Of a stretch of DNA of 64,000 nt, positions 47,736 through 58,599 are shown one piece after another. The translations under genes and the position numbers were made by a program. This DNA is from Symbiodinium natans (Eukaryota > Sar > Dinophyceae > Suessiales > Symbiodiniaceae): positions 310,001-374,000 of the forward strand of contig CAJNDS010001169.1 of assembly GCA_905221605.1 (NCBI GenBank). The letters are read 5' to 3'. The notes below the pieces were generated by a model. That model was not told the DNA's origin and made no database searches. It was given only the letters and a program-made list of their open reading frames with translations. Position 1 is the stretch's first letter, and each line of letters opens with the position of its first letter.

Positions 47736-47852
47736 TTAAATTAGGGCGCAAGGCCCTTCCCACATCCGGCAGAAAGCATACGAAGTGATAAACTCTCTCC
47801 CCCATAAACGAACAACATCCTCGAAGTAAATCTCAAACGCTGACACCCTCAC
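47736..47852 (-). CDS. Possible kinesin-motor-like exon fragment
   Basis: After a pyrimidine-rich TTTTTTGTTCAAG the minus strand reads RVSAFEIYFEDVVRL. Kinesin motor domains carry a V-x-V-S-x(2)-E-I-Y-N-E-x-V-x-D-L-L type segment. The match is short, N is replaced by F, and no other kinesin motif (P-loop, SSRSH, LAGSE) was found nearby. Confidence 0.2.
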   Translation of the reverse strand: MRVSAFEIYFEDVVRLWGREFITSYAFCRMWEGPCALI

Positions 47853-48169
47853 TTGAACAAAAAACAAGAAGAAGCAAGCAGGGCAGCGGGCTCCTCTACA
47901 AGAGGCCTCTACAAGTAGAGATTCCGGCCCCCTCCCAAAGAGATTGAATCTCATAACGAACGATCTAACCCGGACCCCGGCAGGCTGCGAACTTAGCATG
48001 TTGCAGCCGTTGCAGCCCTTTGTGGATTTGGGCTTGCAGGGGTTTTCGTGTAGGGGCTTCAAGGTTCAGATAAACGTAGACTCCATCAACTTGTCTCAAC
48101 ACCAGCTCATCAAATCCAACTCACACCCAAACCTTAAGCCCCGAACCCGAACCCCAAACCCTGCACTGA

Positions 48170-48230
48170 CAGCTCCACATCGAAGACTTCACCACGAAAC
48201 GGATCATGAGCTACATCGGGCCCACTGAGG
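48170..48230 (-). CDS. Exon candidate, unknown protein
   Basis: Reads GPDVAHDPFRGEVFDVELSV with a CAG at its lower edge. Flanked by CCCTAAA-like sequence on the lower side. Family unknown. Confidence 0.35.
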
Positions 48231-48539
48231 GGAGCTTTGGGACTTAGGGCTTTTGGCCCTCGGAAAGGCCCGTATACCAATGCTGGCATAAGCTCCAAAC
48301 ACTGAACCCCCGAGACCATGTCTCAGCAAGGATAGTTTAGGGTTTAGGGTTTTGGCATTGGGAAGCCCCATTGGATCGGATGCCTCTCCACCGAGGACGT
48401 TGGGCCCTTCCACTGCTAGCTTCTACAGAGTGTTTAGGGCCTTCTGCCGTTTGGATGAAGGGTTTAGGGTTTGGGGCTAGGATCTGTAATCCTTGGTGCT
48501 ACTTACAGCACTCTTGGCGGGGGACTTGATCAAAACTCC

Positions 48540-49400
48540 AACAACAGGGCCCTGATCTATCTATTAGGACATAATTTCATGATAACACCAAGAATGGGTC
48601 CGGTGACTTAAACAAAAGGCTGCAGCCGGATGTCTCTAAGTCATCAGTCCCTACTAAGAACCTGCATGGCTCTCTCTCAACCTTCAAGTCTACTACTTAG
48701 TTCCCTTAAATCCCTACTAAGAACAAGTGAGACTCAAACTCCAGAACTTGCATCCCGAAGAGATCCGACATCCCGCAGTCTCTTCTACACAGGTCGGTTC
48801 TACAAGCTATTGCCCTTTCTGGGTACCCGAAACACAGGGGGCCGAAGTAAAGCAAAGCCACACTACAAAGGGCTAAACCCTGTGGCCCAAACTCCCGTCC
48901 CTTGCAGCCCTAAACCTGAATCCCTAAGCCCCCTGAACCTCAGACCTAACAGCATTGAAACACCGCCCCCCACCCCCTCCAAAACAAACCGTCCCGAGCC
49001 TCACTGACAAGGTTCAAGTGCTTGGGAGATCGAATAGTCTTCTGAGTTGAAGAGATCTTCTGTACGAATACTCTCAGGTTTTGAAGAGCCTACCTCGGGG
49101 GTTTCTTTATTTAAGGGCTTCAATGAACTTAAAGTTTCTTAGGTGCAGCGTTTACTTATAAGATGTTAAAGGGTCTATCAAACGGTTCTCTTCAAGCCAG
49201 AGAAGGAAAAAAGGCTTACGATTCTTCAATATGTTATGTATGACATACAGTTCAGAAGCAGCACTTCAACATAAACATGAATACGGTCAGTTTTAAAGTG
49301 GCTTTTATGACATCGATCTTTACAACAAACTGGTACACTTTTAACTGCATTTTACCAAGGAAAACGCGCGTATTCAGACAAAGACAAGAAGGGCGAAACC
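48540..49400. other. Repeat-poor stretch, no gene recognised
   Basis: Fewer telomere-like units than elsewhere. A + strand frame at 48630-49007 is open but Ser/Pro/Thr-rich. Local words AGTCCCTACTAAGAAC and AAATCCCTACTAAGAAC form a direct repeat at about 48647-48662 and 48709-48725. Confidence 0.35.
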
Positions 49401-49418
49401 ACAGGTGTGGATCCCCCT

Positions 49419-49530
49419 TACATTCCATTCCATTCCATTCCATTACATTACATTACATTGCATTACACTACATTACATTACGTTACATTACAAGACAGTA
49501 CAGTACATTACAATACATTACTTACGTTAC
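49419..49530. repeat. Pentanucleotide microsatellite (ATTCC)n then (ATTAC)n
   Basis: Four to five perfect CATTC units change to ATTAC with scattered ACGTT and GTACA variants. Confidence 0.95.
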
Positions 49531-49742
49531 ACTACAATCATATCGAGGCCTTCATAGTTATAAAGGGACCACAGGGGAACATTCTTCGCAATTATTCGAC
49601 CCCCCATAGTACACATGCACAAAAGCAAGAAGGCTCGGCCCCAGACCCCCGAGTGGCCTGCGATGATGGCTAGGGCCGGCTGCACAAAGGCGGCCATTAG
49701 GGCAACCTCCGAAGTTGCGGTCGTAGGTTTATGTTGGGTTCA

Positions 49743-49837
49743 GGGTTTAGGGTTTAGCGTTTAAGGTTTAGGGTTTAGGGTTTTGGGTTTTGGGTTTAGG
49801 GTTTAGGGTTTAGGGTTTAGGGTTTAGGGTTTAGGGC
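49743..49837. repeat. TTTAGGG tandem tract
   Basis: About thirteen heptamers, the first half degenerate and the last six or seven perfect. Confidence 0.95.
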
Positions 49838-50654
49838 TTTGATTTCAGGCTTGGGGGTTTGAGGAGTTAGGGTTGTTTGGGGTCCGGGGTTTGGGTTTTT
49901 GTAAGGGAAGGTTCAGGGTGTTAATGCTTCAGGGCCCTTGGCGGTCGTTGAATCTATCTTACCTGTGTCACGGTCATCATGGCGCTTTTATTTTGGGTCT
50001 CTGGTTCAGGGTTTTTAGCAACTGGGTCTATGGCTTTCGGTTTTCAGGGCGTTAAGGCGAGAAGGTGCTTTTTGGTCTTAGGGCATTAGGGTTTAAGGGC
50101 ATCTGTCTGAAGCAGATTTTTGTTGGTTTGTGTTAGGACTGAATCGGCCTAGGGACTTAGGGGGGTGCTTGTGGGGATTCGGGCTGCAGGGGGTGAGGGG
50201 CTTGGGGGCCCGCCAAAGAAAAAACTCGGTGTCCCAATGTTTTGGATGTCTTTAGGGCTTGAGGGGCTTGTGGTTTAGAAGGGCTAAAGCCTTGAGGAAT
50301 TAGGGTTTTGCTTTCATAGCAACATAGGCTCTTTAGGATTTAGGGCTATGGTGCCAGCCTATGGGGAATTTTCTCAGTGACTCCGTCAGTCGGCTGTGTC
50401 CTGGTCTCATTGTCGCCCCGTCAACCCTCAACTCTCAAACGCCGAAACCCAGATTCCAGTCCGATTCTCCAGGTCCAGTTCGTATCTGATGGGGTGCCCC
50501 TCAGAAAGCCAAATGCCCCGCAATCAAGCAACAAACCTCCTTCGAGGGATCCTTGCCTGTAATCCCCTCAACCCTGAACCCCTAAACGCAAACAAGCCAA
50601 GGGCCCATCAAAGGGGGCCCCCATAACTTATCATCTTCGCGGAATCTTGGGCTG

Positions 50655-50722
50655 GGCGCTTGAGGCTCGGTTTTACTGGAGCTTCGCCCACAGCAAGATG
50701 CCTTCTTGAGCGGCGCATCCAG
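50655..50722 (-). CDS. Possible terminal exon
   Basis: Reads SVIPPGCAAQEGILLWAKLQ then stop on the minus strand. Short but GC-rich and repeat-free. Family unknown. Confidence 0.3.
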
Positions 50723-51277
50723 GAGGAATGACTGATTCAGAAGTTCAGAAGTTTCAAAAGGCTTGGGGTCGAAGATGCCAAGGACCGCCAGACAGAAGCC
50801 AAGGGGCTCTTGTGGACAAAATGGAACCTTCTAACCCGCCTTTTTGACCGCGGAATCTTTAAATCCCTGGAAAAAACTAACAGGATTTCTAGGTCGGGTA
50901 GTCTTAGCTGTTAGCTGTTGCAACTGCCGCACTCCCATAAAACACTTCGGGCCTTTCTCCAGGATGGGCTTCGGGTTCACGGTTCAGGGCCCATGTAAAC
51001 ACCACACACCCGGTGCGGAGCACAAACAAACAGGGCTTGGGGAACCTGAGCCCTAGACCCAAACTCGAAACCCTAACCCGAAAACCCCTAAGTTTGGGAT
51101 TTTGGGGTACTTCAGAGCCGGTCACCGTCAGTGCCTTGGCGAAACAGCGGGCGCCGCTGTGGAACCTTCGGGAGACTCACAACAGTATAATCTGGAAGGC
51201 CCATGGGTTTGTTGCTGCTTCTTTCGGGATTTAGCTGGAAGCTCCATGCTCACATGTTTCAGAAATTACCTTGACAC

Positions 51278-51700
51278 TCAGCACTGAATCTGCATCCTCC
51301 CCAAACAAAATCGGCAGCAACCTGCCAACCCTTCAATGAGGACACGCTGCGCCAGACATGTGCGCCCCACACCCCGCTTGTGAGATTTCGCCGCAAAAAT
51401 CCCAGGACCGTCTGCTGGAGAGAATTCTGCAACTTCAGCAGAATCCTGGCTCGGTTGGATACTTGGGGCCCGATGCATATCGGAGCCAAGTATCCATCTT
51501 GCCCTGCCATGACGTTCGACCAGCAAGTCCGGCAAGGTCAAGGTATAAGGGTCCAACAGCAAACGCTGGGCCACCTTAACCAACTGCTTCAAAGCCTGGA
51601 TTAGGATACTACCCGTTTTGCTTAGGTCAGCATTCTTTGAACTGGTGTCCATCGGCTCCTCATGGCAGATAATCAGCAATGCGTGCAGGCGTATCACCAC
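51278..51700 (-). CDS. Open minus-strand region, unknown
   Basis: The open frame holds TGSILIQALKQLVKVAQRLL then LDPYTLTLPDLLVERHGRAR. It lacks a clear ATG (it begins with GTG), so it is at best part of an exon. The stretch has few telomere-like repeats. Confidence 0.3.
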   Translation of the reverse strand: MVIRLHALLIICHEEPMDTSSKNADLSKTGSILIQALKQLVKVAQRLLLDPYTLTLPDLLVERHGRARWILGSDMHRAPSIQPSQDSAEVAEFSPADGPGIFAAKSHKRGVGRTCLAQRVLIEGLAGCCRFCLGRMQIQC

Positions 51701-52141
51701 GGTGCGTGCCTAGTGTACTGCAGACCTCCTGCATAAGGGTGAAGGGTTTGGGGTTTACAGATGGCGCCTTATGGCTTGGGGACCTGCTCCACCCTGAAGG
51801 GCCCCGAGCTTTAAACATGAAGCCGTCCTAAAACCCTAAACCCCAAACACCTAAAACACTAAAACCCTGAAACCCTAACACCCTAAAACCTAACACCCTA
51901 AACCCCCTACACCCCTAAACCCAAAGCCCCAAAAGTTCGGCGGTGCCTCCGAAGTTTGTCGTGTCGACGCTCGACATCTAGTGTCGGACCTTCCAAGTTG
52001 TGAGGGTTCGGGTATTTCTGGTTTCAGGCTTCAGGGTTAGGGTCGTAGGGCTTAAGCTTAGGGTTGCTTCGCAGTGTTTTGGGGTCTCAGGGTTTGAGGT
52101 TTAGGAGGTTGAAGAGAGTTGCAGCGGCGACAGGAGTGTTG

Positions 52142-52200
52142 AAAACACCCAAGCACACACAAGCACAAACACACGCACGCACACATGCATGCATGCACCA
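52142..52200. repeat. CA-rich / GCAT microsatellite
   Basis: CACAAGCACA and CACACGCACGCA units ending in GCATGCATGCATGC. Confidence 0.8.
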
Positions 52201-53024
52201 TAGAGGATAACCCCAAACCTTATATAGCTCTTTAAACTTCAAGGACCTAACGCTTGTCGAGATTGCCTGTTGGGATACTCAGGTCTGTGGGTAGAAGTTG
52301 CGGAAAATTCTGCTCAAACCTTGCCAGCACGTTGGTATCCTGCTGGAAAGAATGTAGCTGGCTTAGGGATTGAAGTTTAGCAAGGTATCCAAAAAGGGCT
52401 ACAAACCTACAGCTATAGCCCCTGAACCATCATCCTTCAAATTGAGATGTAGTGGTGAGCTCGAAGTCCGATATGCCGTAGGCCCGGTTTAGGGTTTGGC
52501 ATTCGACAACTCCAACCTCTGAACGACAACTCCCTGGCAACATAATCGGGAAGAAAGCCGAACGCATCTACCCACCCACACAAGCACAATGAAACAAACG
52601 CTGAACCCTTGACCCTTCAACCCCTAACCCCGAAACCCATGGCAATGAGAGAACCAGCGGTGGGTATATACCCTCCAAGGGCGCCGCCATCCGGGCTGGT
52701 ACCCCCAGGACATTGCAAGCGCGGTGGTGCAATCGCCTGCATTTCGGCAGATGTTTTGAAAAGCTTCCCGCACATTGACGCAAATCATTTTGAGCTCACT
52801 GGAGCAACTGCTCTGCAAGTTGCACCTTCAGGTAATGGGCTCTTCTTGACTTGAAGCAAAAACACACGTGTGTCTGCAGCTGCTTTCTTTTCACAAGAGG
52901 CAAGTGCCCAGGCCATTTTCAACTTCCAGGTTGGGTAGCTGATGACATGCAACTCGGCTTTCTGAAGCAGCATATGTGAGCAGCGGTCAATATTTCTTGT
53001 TAAGCTGAAGGACATGGATGTTGG

Positions 53025-53163
53025 GGTTATCGTTTTCTGCGTGTCCCATATCGTTCTGCAGGCTAAAACACTCTTCCGCGAATTTCATACTAAGTCCCTA
53101 CATCGCATAGTTTTATCATCATGTTGGGTTATCGTTTTCAGCGTGTCCCATATCGTTCTGCAG
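53025..53163 (+). repeat. Direct repeat, about 37 bp, 102-bp spacing
   Basis: GGTTATCGTTTTCTGCGTGT and the following CCCATATCGTTCTGCAG at 53025-53061 recur at 53127-53163 with one difference (CTGC/CAGC). The 65-bp spacer is unique. Confidence 0.85.
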
Positions 53164-53285
53164 ATCAAAAGCCACCAAACCATAAACTGATGTCCATCCC
53201 TTACTAAAGCTAATCAACGCTAATTTTGACGGCCGCTCATGTGGTGCGATCCCCCAAACCCTTCAACCCCAAATCCTAAACCCTA

Positions 53286-53630
53286 CTACACAACAAACCT
53301 CTCAAAACCAGAGCCATCATCATTCCACGCCTGGATGCCCGCGCAATAGTACAGGGCTCCTGCAGAGGGTCTGCCAACAGGCGAACTCCTTGAAACCCGG
53401 AGTGCAATCTTCGCGCACAGACCCAACAGCACAACTTTGTAGCCACTGATGCCACTGATCTCCGGAATTGTGTTTGTTGTTCCGGTTAAACCCCTACAGA
53501 ACCCTGAACCACGTTGGAGCTGCGCTCCGAAAAGCACGTCGCCCACCAGGGCGGCCCGGGGAGGGGCGGCAGAGCTGCGCGAGAAGCCCGCGATGGTGAA
53601 CCTTAGTTTTGTGTGAAAATTTGGCTTCAT
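53286..53630 (-). CDS. Longer open minus-strand region, possibly two exons
   Basis: The open frame starts at an ATG (53630) and includes LRFTIAGFSRSSAAPPRAAL, VGDVLFGAQLQ, then ISGISGYKVVLLGLCAKIAL and GALYYCAGIQAWNDDGSGFE. The middle contains CCTGAACC-like repeat sequence, so an intron near 53490-53510 is plausible. No family recognised. Confidence 0.35.
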   Translation of the reverse strand: MKPNFHTKLRFTIAGFSRSSAAPPRAALVGDVLFGAQLQRGSGFCRGLTGTTNTIPEISGISGYKVVLLGLCAKIALRVSRSSPVGRPSAGALYYCAGIQAWNDDGSGFERFVV

Positions 53631-54984
53631 AGCTTGGGGCTTATGGACGCGGTCTTTGGCACAGTCTCGAAGTATTGGGGACTGGACTACAACTACAGGG
53701 AATTCTTAATTGGTACTCTTCAGGACCTTTCATTGTAGACTAGGACCGCAAATCGGGCTTCTGAATCCTGGAGAATGTAAAGCCGGATTTGGGCATGTGG
53801 AGGAGGGGTTTGAGAACATCGACCTGGAGCAATTCGTCGGGGATGGGTGGAGGGGAGTTTCAGATCGGTGTTTGCGAAGCTTGAGAGTACTTTTCTTGGG
53901 GCCGGGTTGGAGGACACGGCGCTGAGTTGACCGGGACACCAGCTGCGCTAGTAACCTAAGACCACAAACCACACAAAATCCCGAAACCCTTAACCCCAAA
54001 CCCAACCTACAAGCGCCAAGTAAGCCCAGACCCGAAGCAGGAAAACGTGAACTCCATCGCTCAGACCGCCTCCATTCTCGAACTTATTGTTTTGGAGTTC
54101 TAGTTCAGTGTTCCAGGTTTGGGTTTACCGATTCCTCGCAGCAGCTGAGGTTGTGGGGCTCGTCTGGCTGCCAAGGCCACTTCCACGAAGAAGCTGGCCA
54201 GCCTAGGCGGTCCCACACGTGAAGCCCTGCACGCTAGACCCTAAATAGACCCTAAACGTTGCAGGTATGTTCAGCAAGAGTGCTTGTTTGAGTATTGAAG
54301 CTGAGTCCTAAGCCCCGAAAACTCAGGGCTTTTGCCAGGGCTTGTATCAGCATCGTTGGCACCAAAACCCCCAACCCTAAACCCTGAGCCCAAATTAGTG
54401 CAGCCAGGAGGGCAGGATGCACAACAGAACCCGGCGAGCTGCCAAGACGTTCTGCACGCATTGGAGGGGTTTGGAGATTTGGGGTGTGCCGGCGTTTTAG
54501 GGCTCAAGGTACTGGCGTCCCAGCCTCAAGCACTGAACCCTTGGAGGAACCTGCTGTCCTGGGCTTGGGCCTATGAATCTTACCTTCCTACAAGTTGCAT
54601 AGGGTATTTGGGGACTAGGTTCAAACCATTGAGGGCTATTTCTAAGTCCACCCCACTGGAGGTTTAGGGCTTAAGGTTCGGACTCATTTGAAATTTTGCA
54701 CGGTGCTTTCACAGCAAGCCCCATGCCGCTTGCAAGCTCAATGAGGCGCGTCGGGCTTAGATTCTGAGATGCTCAGGGATGCTCTTCTTGCGCAGCACTA
54801 CAACAAACCTAACCTCCTTGAACTTCCAGCCCGAAAACGCCTAGACCCTGTGCCCCTAGGCTCTCTGCTCTGTCAAAGGAAAAGAAGCCTGCTACAAAAG
54901 CCCCTGAGCCTGAACTGAAATTCCAAGACCCCCACACCCTGGACCCTGGACCCTGGACCCAAAACCCTAAACCCTAAACCCAAA

Positions 54985-55065
54985 GGCGCAACTGGCCGGC
55001 CTCGCCAGCCTCTTCAGCCTGGTGCCAGGCGTCGCGGAGCGCTGCAGATGCTGCCTTTCCGCTTT
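54985..55065 (-). CDS. Exon candidate, unknown protein
   Basis: Reads AASAALRDAWHQ, bounded by AAAG| and |GC in the dominant splice style of this window; the open frame continues as AEEAGEAGQLRLW. Alanine-rich and probably helical. Confidence 0.4.
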
Positions 55066-55204
55066 CAGGGGCGTTTGGGTTTACAGGTTTAGAGGCCTGT
55101 TCCGGATTCAGGGGTTTTGGGGTTAGACTTTAGGAGCCAATATTCATGAGCTGTGGACACAGGCGCCTTTCAACCTCAAACTGTCGTCGCCGGAAACACT
55201 CCCC

Positions 55205-55345
55205 TTCTCAGGGCGACTGGGAGCAAAACTCTGCCCCACTCACTGCTTGCTGCTCTGTCCCCGCCACAATCGCACTCATGCAAATACATATGAGCAGCAG
55301 CGCAGGCAACTGCTGCAGCTTGTCAATTACAGGGAACTATGGCGC
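55205..55345 (-). CDS. Exon candidate with a hydrophobic segment
   Basis: The minus strand reads VIDKLQQLPALLLICICMSA then IVAGTEQQAVSGAEFCSQSP and a stop. LPALLLICICMSAIVAG could span a membrane. Family unknown. Confidence 0.35.
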
Positions 55346-56059
55346 TCCAACCCGCTTTGCGCCTGACTCAGCTCCGGCGGGGTCTCGGGCGGCGGTGTCG
55401 CGACGTAGTCGGGCAGGCAAGCCTGTGGGTTAGATCGAAGGCTTCTGGTTTCGCGTTTTCAAACCTAGGGTTCGGGGGGTTTAGAGCTTGGAATTTGGGA
55501 TTCGGTTCTTTGCCAATCCACCCCACACGTTTTAATTTGTGGGGAATTATAACTGGAGTCACAAAAGAGTCGAACAACATGCTTCCCATATGAAGGCGAA
55601 CAGCGAGACAGGTAGGACCTCCCAGGTTGAATAGTAGGGCAACTGCAGCTATGACTTGTTATAACCTATATGTGGTAACAAAAGCCCTACTCATAATCTG
55701 AACCCCTCTCGTCATTCCGTCATACCTGTAGCGTGGTTGGTTTCTAAGACATACCCCCCCCCCCTCAAAAATTTTGCAGAATCTCGCACAAACGCATCCA
55801 ACACAAGGGATCAATACCGCAGTCTCAGTCCTAAACCGAAAACCTGAAACCAGAAACCCGAAACCCAAAACCTTATTCACCTTTTCCCACTTGCTCTTAA
55901 GCACCAACAAGCTTACGGTCTGGGACTGTAGGGGCTTAGGGGCTTAACCCGACACCCACCCTTTACACTGAGGTGCGAGGGTGGAAGGCGCCCCAGCCGC
56001 TAAACCCTCAGAAACACGGTGTGTTGTCAAGTGGCAATCTTTCTACACTAGGGCTCCTT

Positions 56060-56175
56060 TTTGGAGGTCTTCGTACCTAAGCACAAAAACTCCACCCCTC
56101 AGCAGCACTTCCGCCTGTGCCAGTGCCCCATCTGGATGGCGCACTAAGAAGGTCTCCGCAGCACCTTCGGGCGCC
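56060..56175 (-). CDS. Exon candidate, unknown protein
   Basis: Reads GAAETFLVRHPDGALAQAEV then LLRGGVFVLRYEDLQKGALV and a stop. AAG|GT at the upper edge fits an acceptor; CACAG|GC inside could be a donor that ends the exon early. Family unknown. Confidence 0.4.
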
Positions 56176-56402
56176 GGGAAGTGTGAGAGGGGTGGGGGGG
56201 GTAAGCGACACAAAAGGTTGTTCTACGGCAAGCTGGTCCTTTGAAGCCTCGATCTTCCCCAATATCCCAATATCCCCTAAACCCTAAACACCCTGAACAT
56301 AATCCCTAAAACCCTCAGCCTTCCTAAACCTGAATCCACAACTCCTTTTCCGAGTTCGGGTTAATGCAAAAGAGACGAGCTGTTCTAGCTCTTTGTGCCT
56401 GT

Positions 56403-56588
56403 CTATTCACAGCGCCCGTTTGCCAGAAGGCCCAAGAGGTGCACGTTTTGCTCTCCGGTCACGGACCCAACCAAGTTGGGTCGTTCTTCGCAAGCGATGC
56501 TGATTTCTGCCGAGAGGTTCAGTGTTGAGCCCGACCCGTCAGGAATCCGGGCAGGTTGACCACCACACCCGTTCCCGAGAGTCGACAT
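56403..56588 (-). CDS. Small ORF or terminal exon, 61 codons
   Basis: ATG to TAG without interruption. It contains GSTLNLSAEISIACEERPNL and TGEQNVHLLGLLANGRCE, and is free of the Pro/Lys/Asn runs that mark repeat-derived ORFs. No homologue recognised; it may be a last exon rather than a whole gene. Confidence 0.35.
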   Translation of the reverse strand: MSTLGNGCGGQPARIPDGSGSTLNLSAEISIACEERPNLVGSVTGEQNVHLLGLLANGRCE

Positions 56589-56599
56589 GCAGCAGAACG

Positions 56600-58370
56600 A
56601 TGCATGGATACTTTGGGATCGCTCGTCAATGTTGTGTGTATATATCTAACATGCACACACAACCCCTAACTAAAACATTTCCGACTGTTGTACAGTGCAA
56701 GGTATCGCCAAGAAATAATCATCTCTTCTTCCTCGCAAATTCCTGTTTTTAAGAGTCTGAACCTATTCATTGTGAGGCGGCTTGGATCAGGCGCTTCAGA
56801 AAGTCCGGACCCACTTCAATCGCATCCTTGTGGCGTTTAGCCGCACTGTATATTCCTTTGGCCCTGAGCACCCTAAGCCCTGAACCTCCAAGCCTGGTCA
56901 GTTGCAGCAACAAGCAGACCTGATCATGCACAAGCACCTAATGTCGCATTGTGTGTCCACAACCCTAGGCCCTAGCCCGGAAACGGTTCCCAATGCCATT
57001 CCGGAAAGCGTGCAAAGTTTTCAGAGTGACGGTGTGAAGCTTGAACCCGTCTGTCAAATTAGATGAATATGGTGGACCCATCCGTCTTGGATTCCAGAAG
57101 GCTCTCGCACGTTGGTTGCTCCGAGTGCGTTGGTTTCCCTCAGCTGGCAACCGTACGCACAGTTCAAGATATGCTTCGGTATGTTTTTTCATGTGGAGTA
57201 CTGGTGCTAGTATGCCTTTGACGGTTGAAGGAAACCAGTTAAATATGTCATTATTGTAACCTTCCAGGATGTCAGGAAGCTAATTAACGTGTTTTGCGAG
57301 CCCATTTTGCAAGAACCCGGGAATGTGATTGATGTCTTTGAAAGTTGTTGCTCGACGCTTCGTCTGAGGTGTCGGCTGGAGGTAAAACACTAGGCCGTAC
57401 AAGAGAATCATTTGGGTGGGTCGAACTAGCGACGCACAGGAGCGGACCTGGGTGAATTCAGCGCAGCAAGCCTTCAACCCTAAGGCACTATAGGGGTTTC
57501 TAGGCTGTGGAAGGCTTCACATGAGGCTGACATAAGGCTCCAGGAAGCACCGAAACCCCAAATCAGGTCTCCAAAATGAAATGAAATGCGAATGTGAAAG
57601 AAGAAGGAACTCCCCAGGATCATGGTAGGTACTATAGGTTGTTTATGCTGGTTCCTAGGATGGCCTCCAAAGACGCACATTCTTAAACCGAAGGCTTCAA
57701 GGCCAGGGGTGTTGGGTGTAGGCTGTAGGCGTTCATGTTTAGGGCGGGCCTGGCCTGGCATTCAGAGGACCGGTGCACATCAGCACATTGCCAGCAAGCC
57801 CACATCACCGTCATGCAAAAGCAACTTGCCATGGTTTGAAGATTGACGTTTTGGGAGTTCCGCCTCTGCATCCTCTTGTACCTCATGCTGCTTACAACGA
57901 CCGCTGGTGCTCACAAGTCCCGGACAGAAGCATGATAATGTATGGTTCTAGTTGACCCGATGGTCCGGACCCTAGACCACCACCTCGAGCCTGCACACAA
58001 AATGGAAACTCCATGGCGGGACATGCACTCCTCTCTAAACCCTACTTGCCCTAACACAAGGAGTGGGGCTGCCCCGGGGTTAAAAGCTTCAACCCAAAAA
58101 CACAAACCAGAAAGGCCTCAAGCCTGCAGAGTCGACATGGCCTCCTCATCCCGAGGCTGAGGTTCGACCGTTTAAACCCTAAACACTTGAGGCGTTGAGC
58201 GTTAGGGCGTGAGAGCTTGGATTTTACCACAGAAGCGGCATGAGCCTTATTTTGGTGATGTGACTTGAAGGCCTCTGATCCAGCGGCCCGGGGCTATGCA
58301 TTCGGGTTCAGTGATTAGGCTACATATTGCAATATCTTCCAGCCACTTGGCATTTATTCCCAACTTCACA
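56600..58370. other. Mixed, mostly repeat-poor DNA without assignable gene
   Basis: Open frames on both strands at 56965-57260 (+ strand reads KLDEYGGPIRLGFQKALARW), 57280-57480 and 57480-57760 overlap one another. None shows a recognised motif or the usual exon borders, so strand and coding status are undecided. Confidence 0.3.
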
Positions 58371-58379
58371 CAGCCTCAC

Positions 58380-58560
58380 TAGGGCGCAATGTTGCAGCGC
58401 GCTTCTGGGGGTATTGCCATACGCGACGCTATGCTCAGGGAACCCCAGAAAGCATCAGCAGCCTCTTGACAGCAGCTTCTTTTCCTGAAGCGCATGAGAA
58501 ACCTCATTTCTTCAGGGGCCTGCCCCCGATTTTCAAAACCCCCCACCTGTAGATGTGAAA
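58380..58560 (-). CDS. Open minus-strand stretch, possible exon
   Basis: An open run ends in a stop near 58380. It contains EEMRFLMRFRKRSCCQEAAD and FWGSLSIASRMAIPPEARC. It is free of telomere-like repeats, unlike its surroundings. No family recognised. Confidence 0.3.
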
Positions 58561-58599
58561 TATGAACCCAACTACTATACAATACCAAACCCTAAATAC

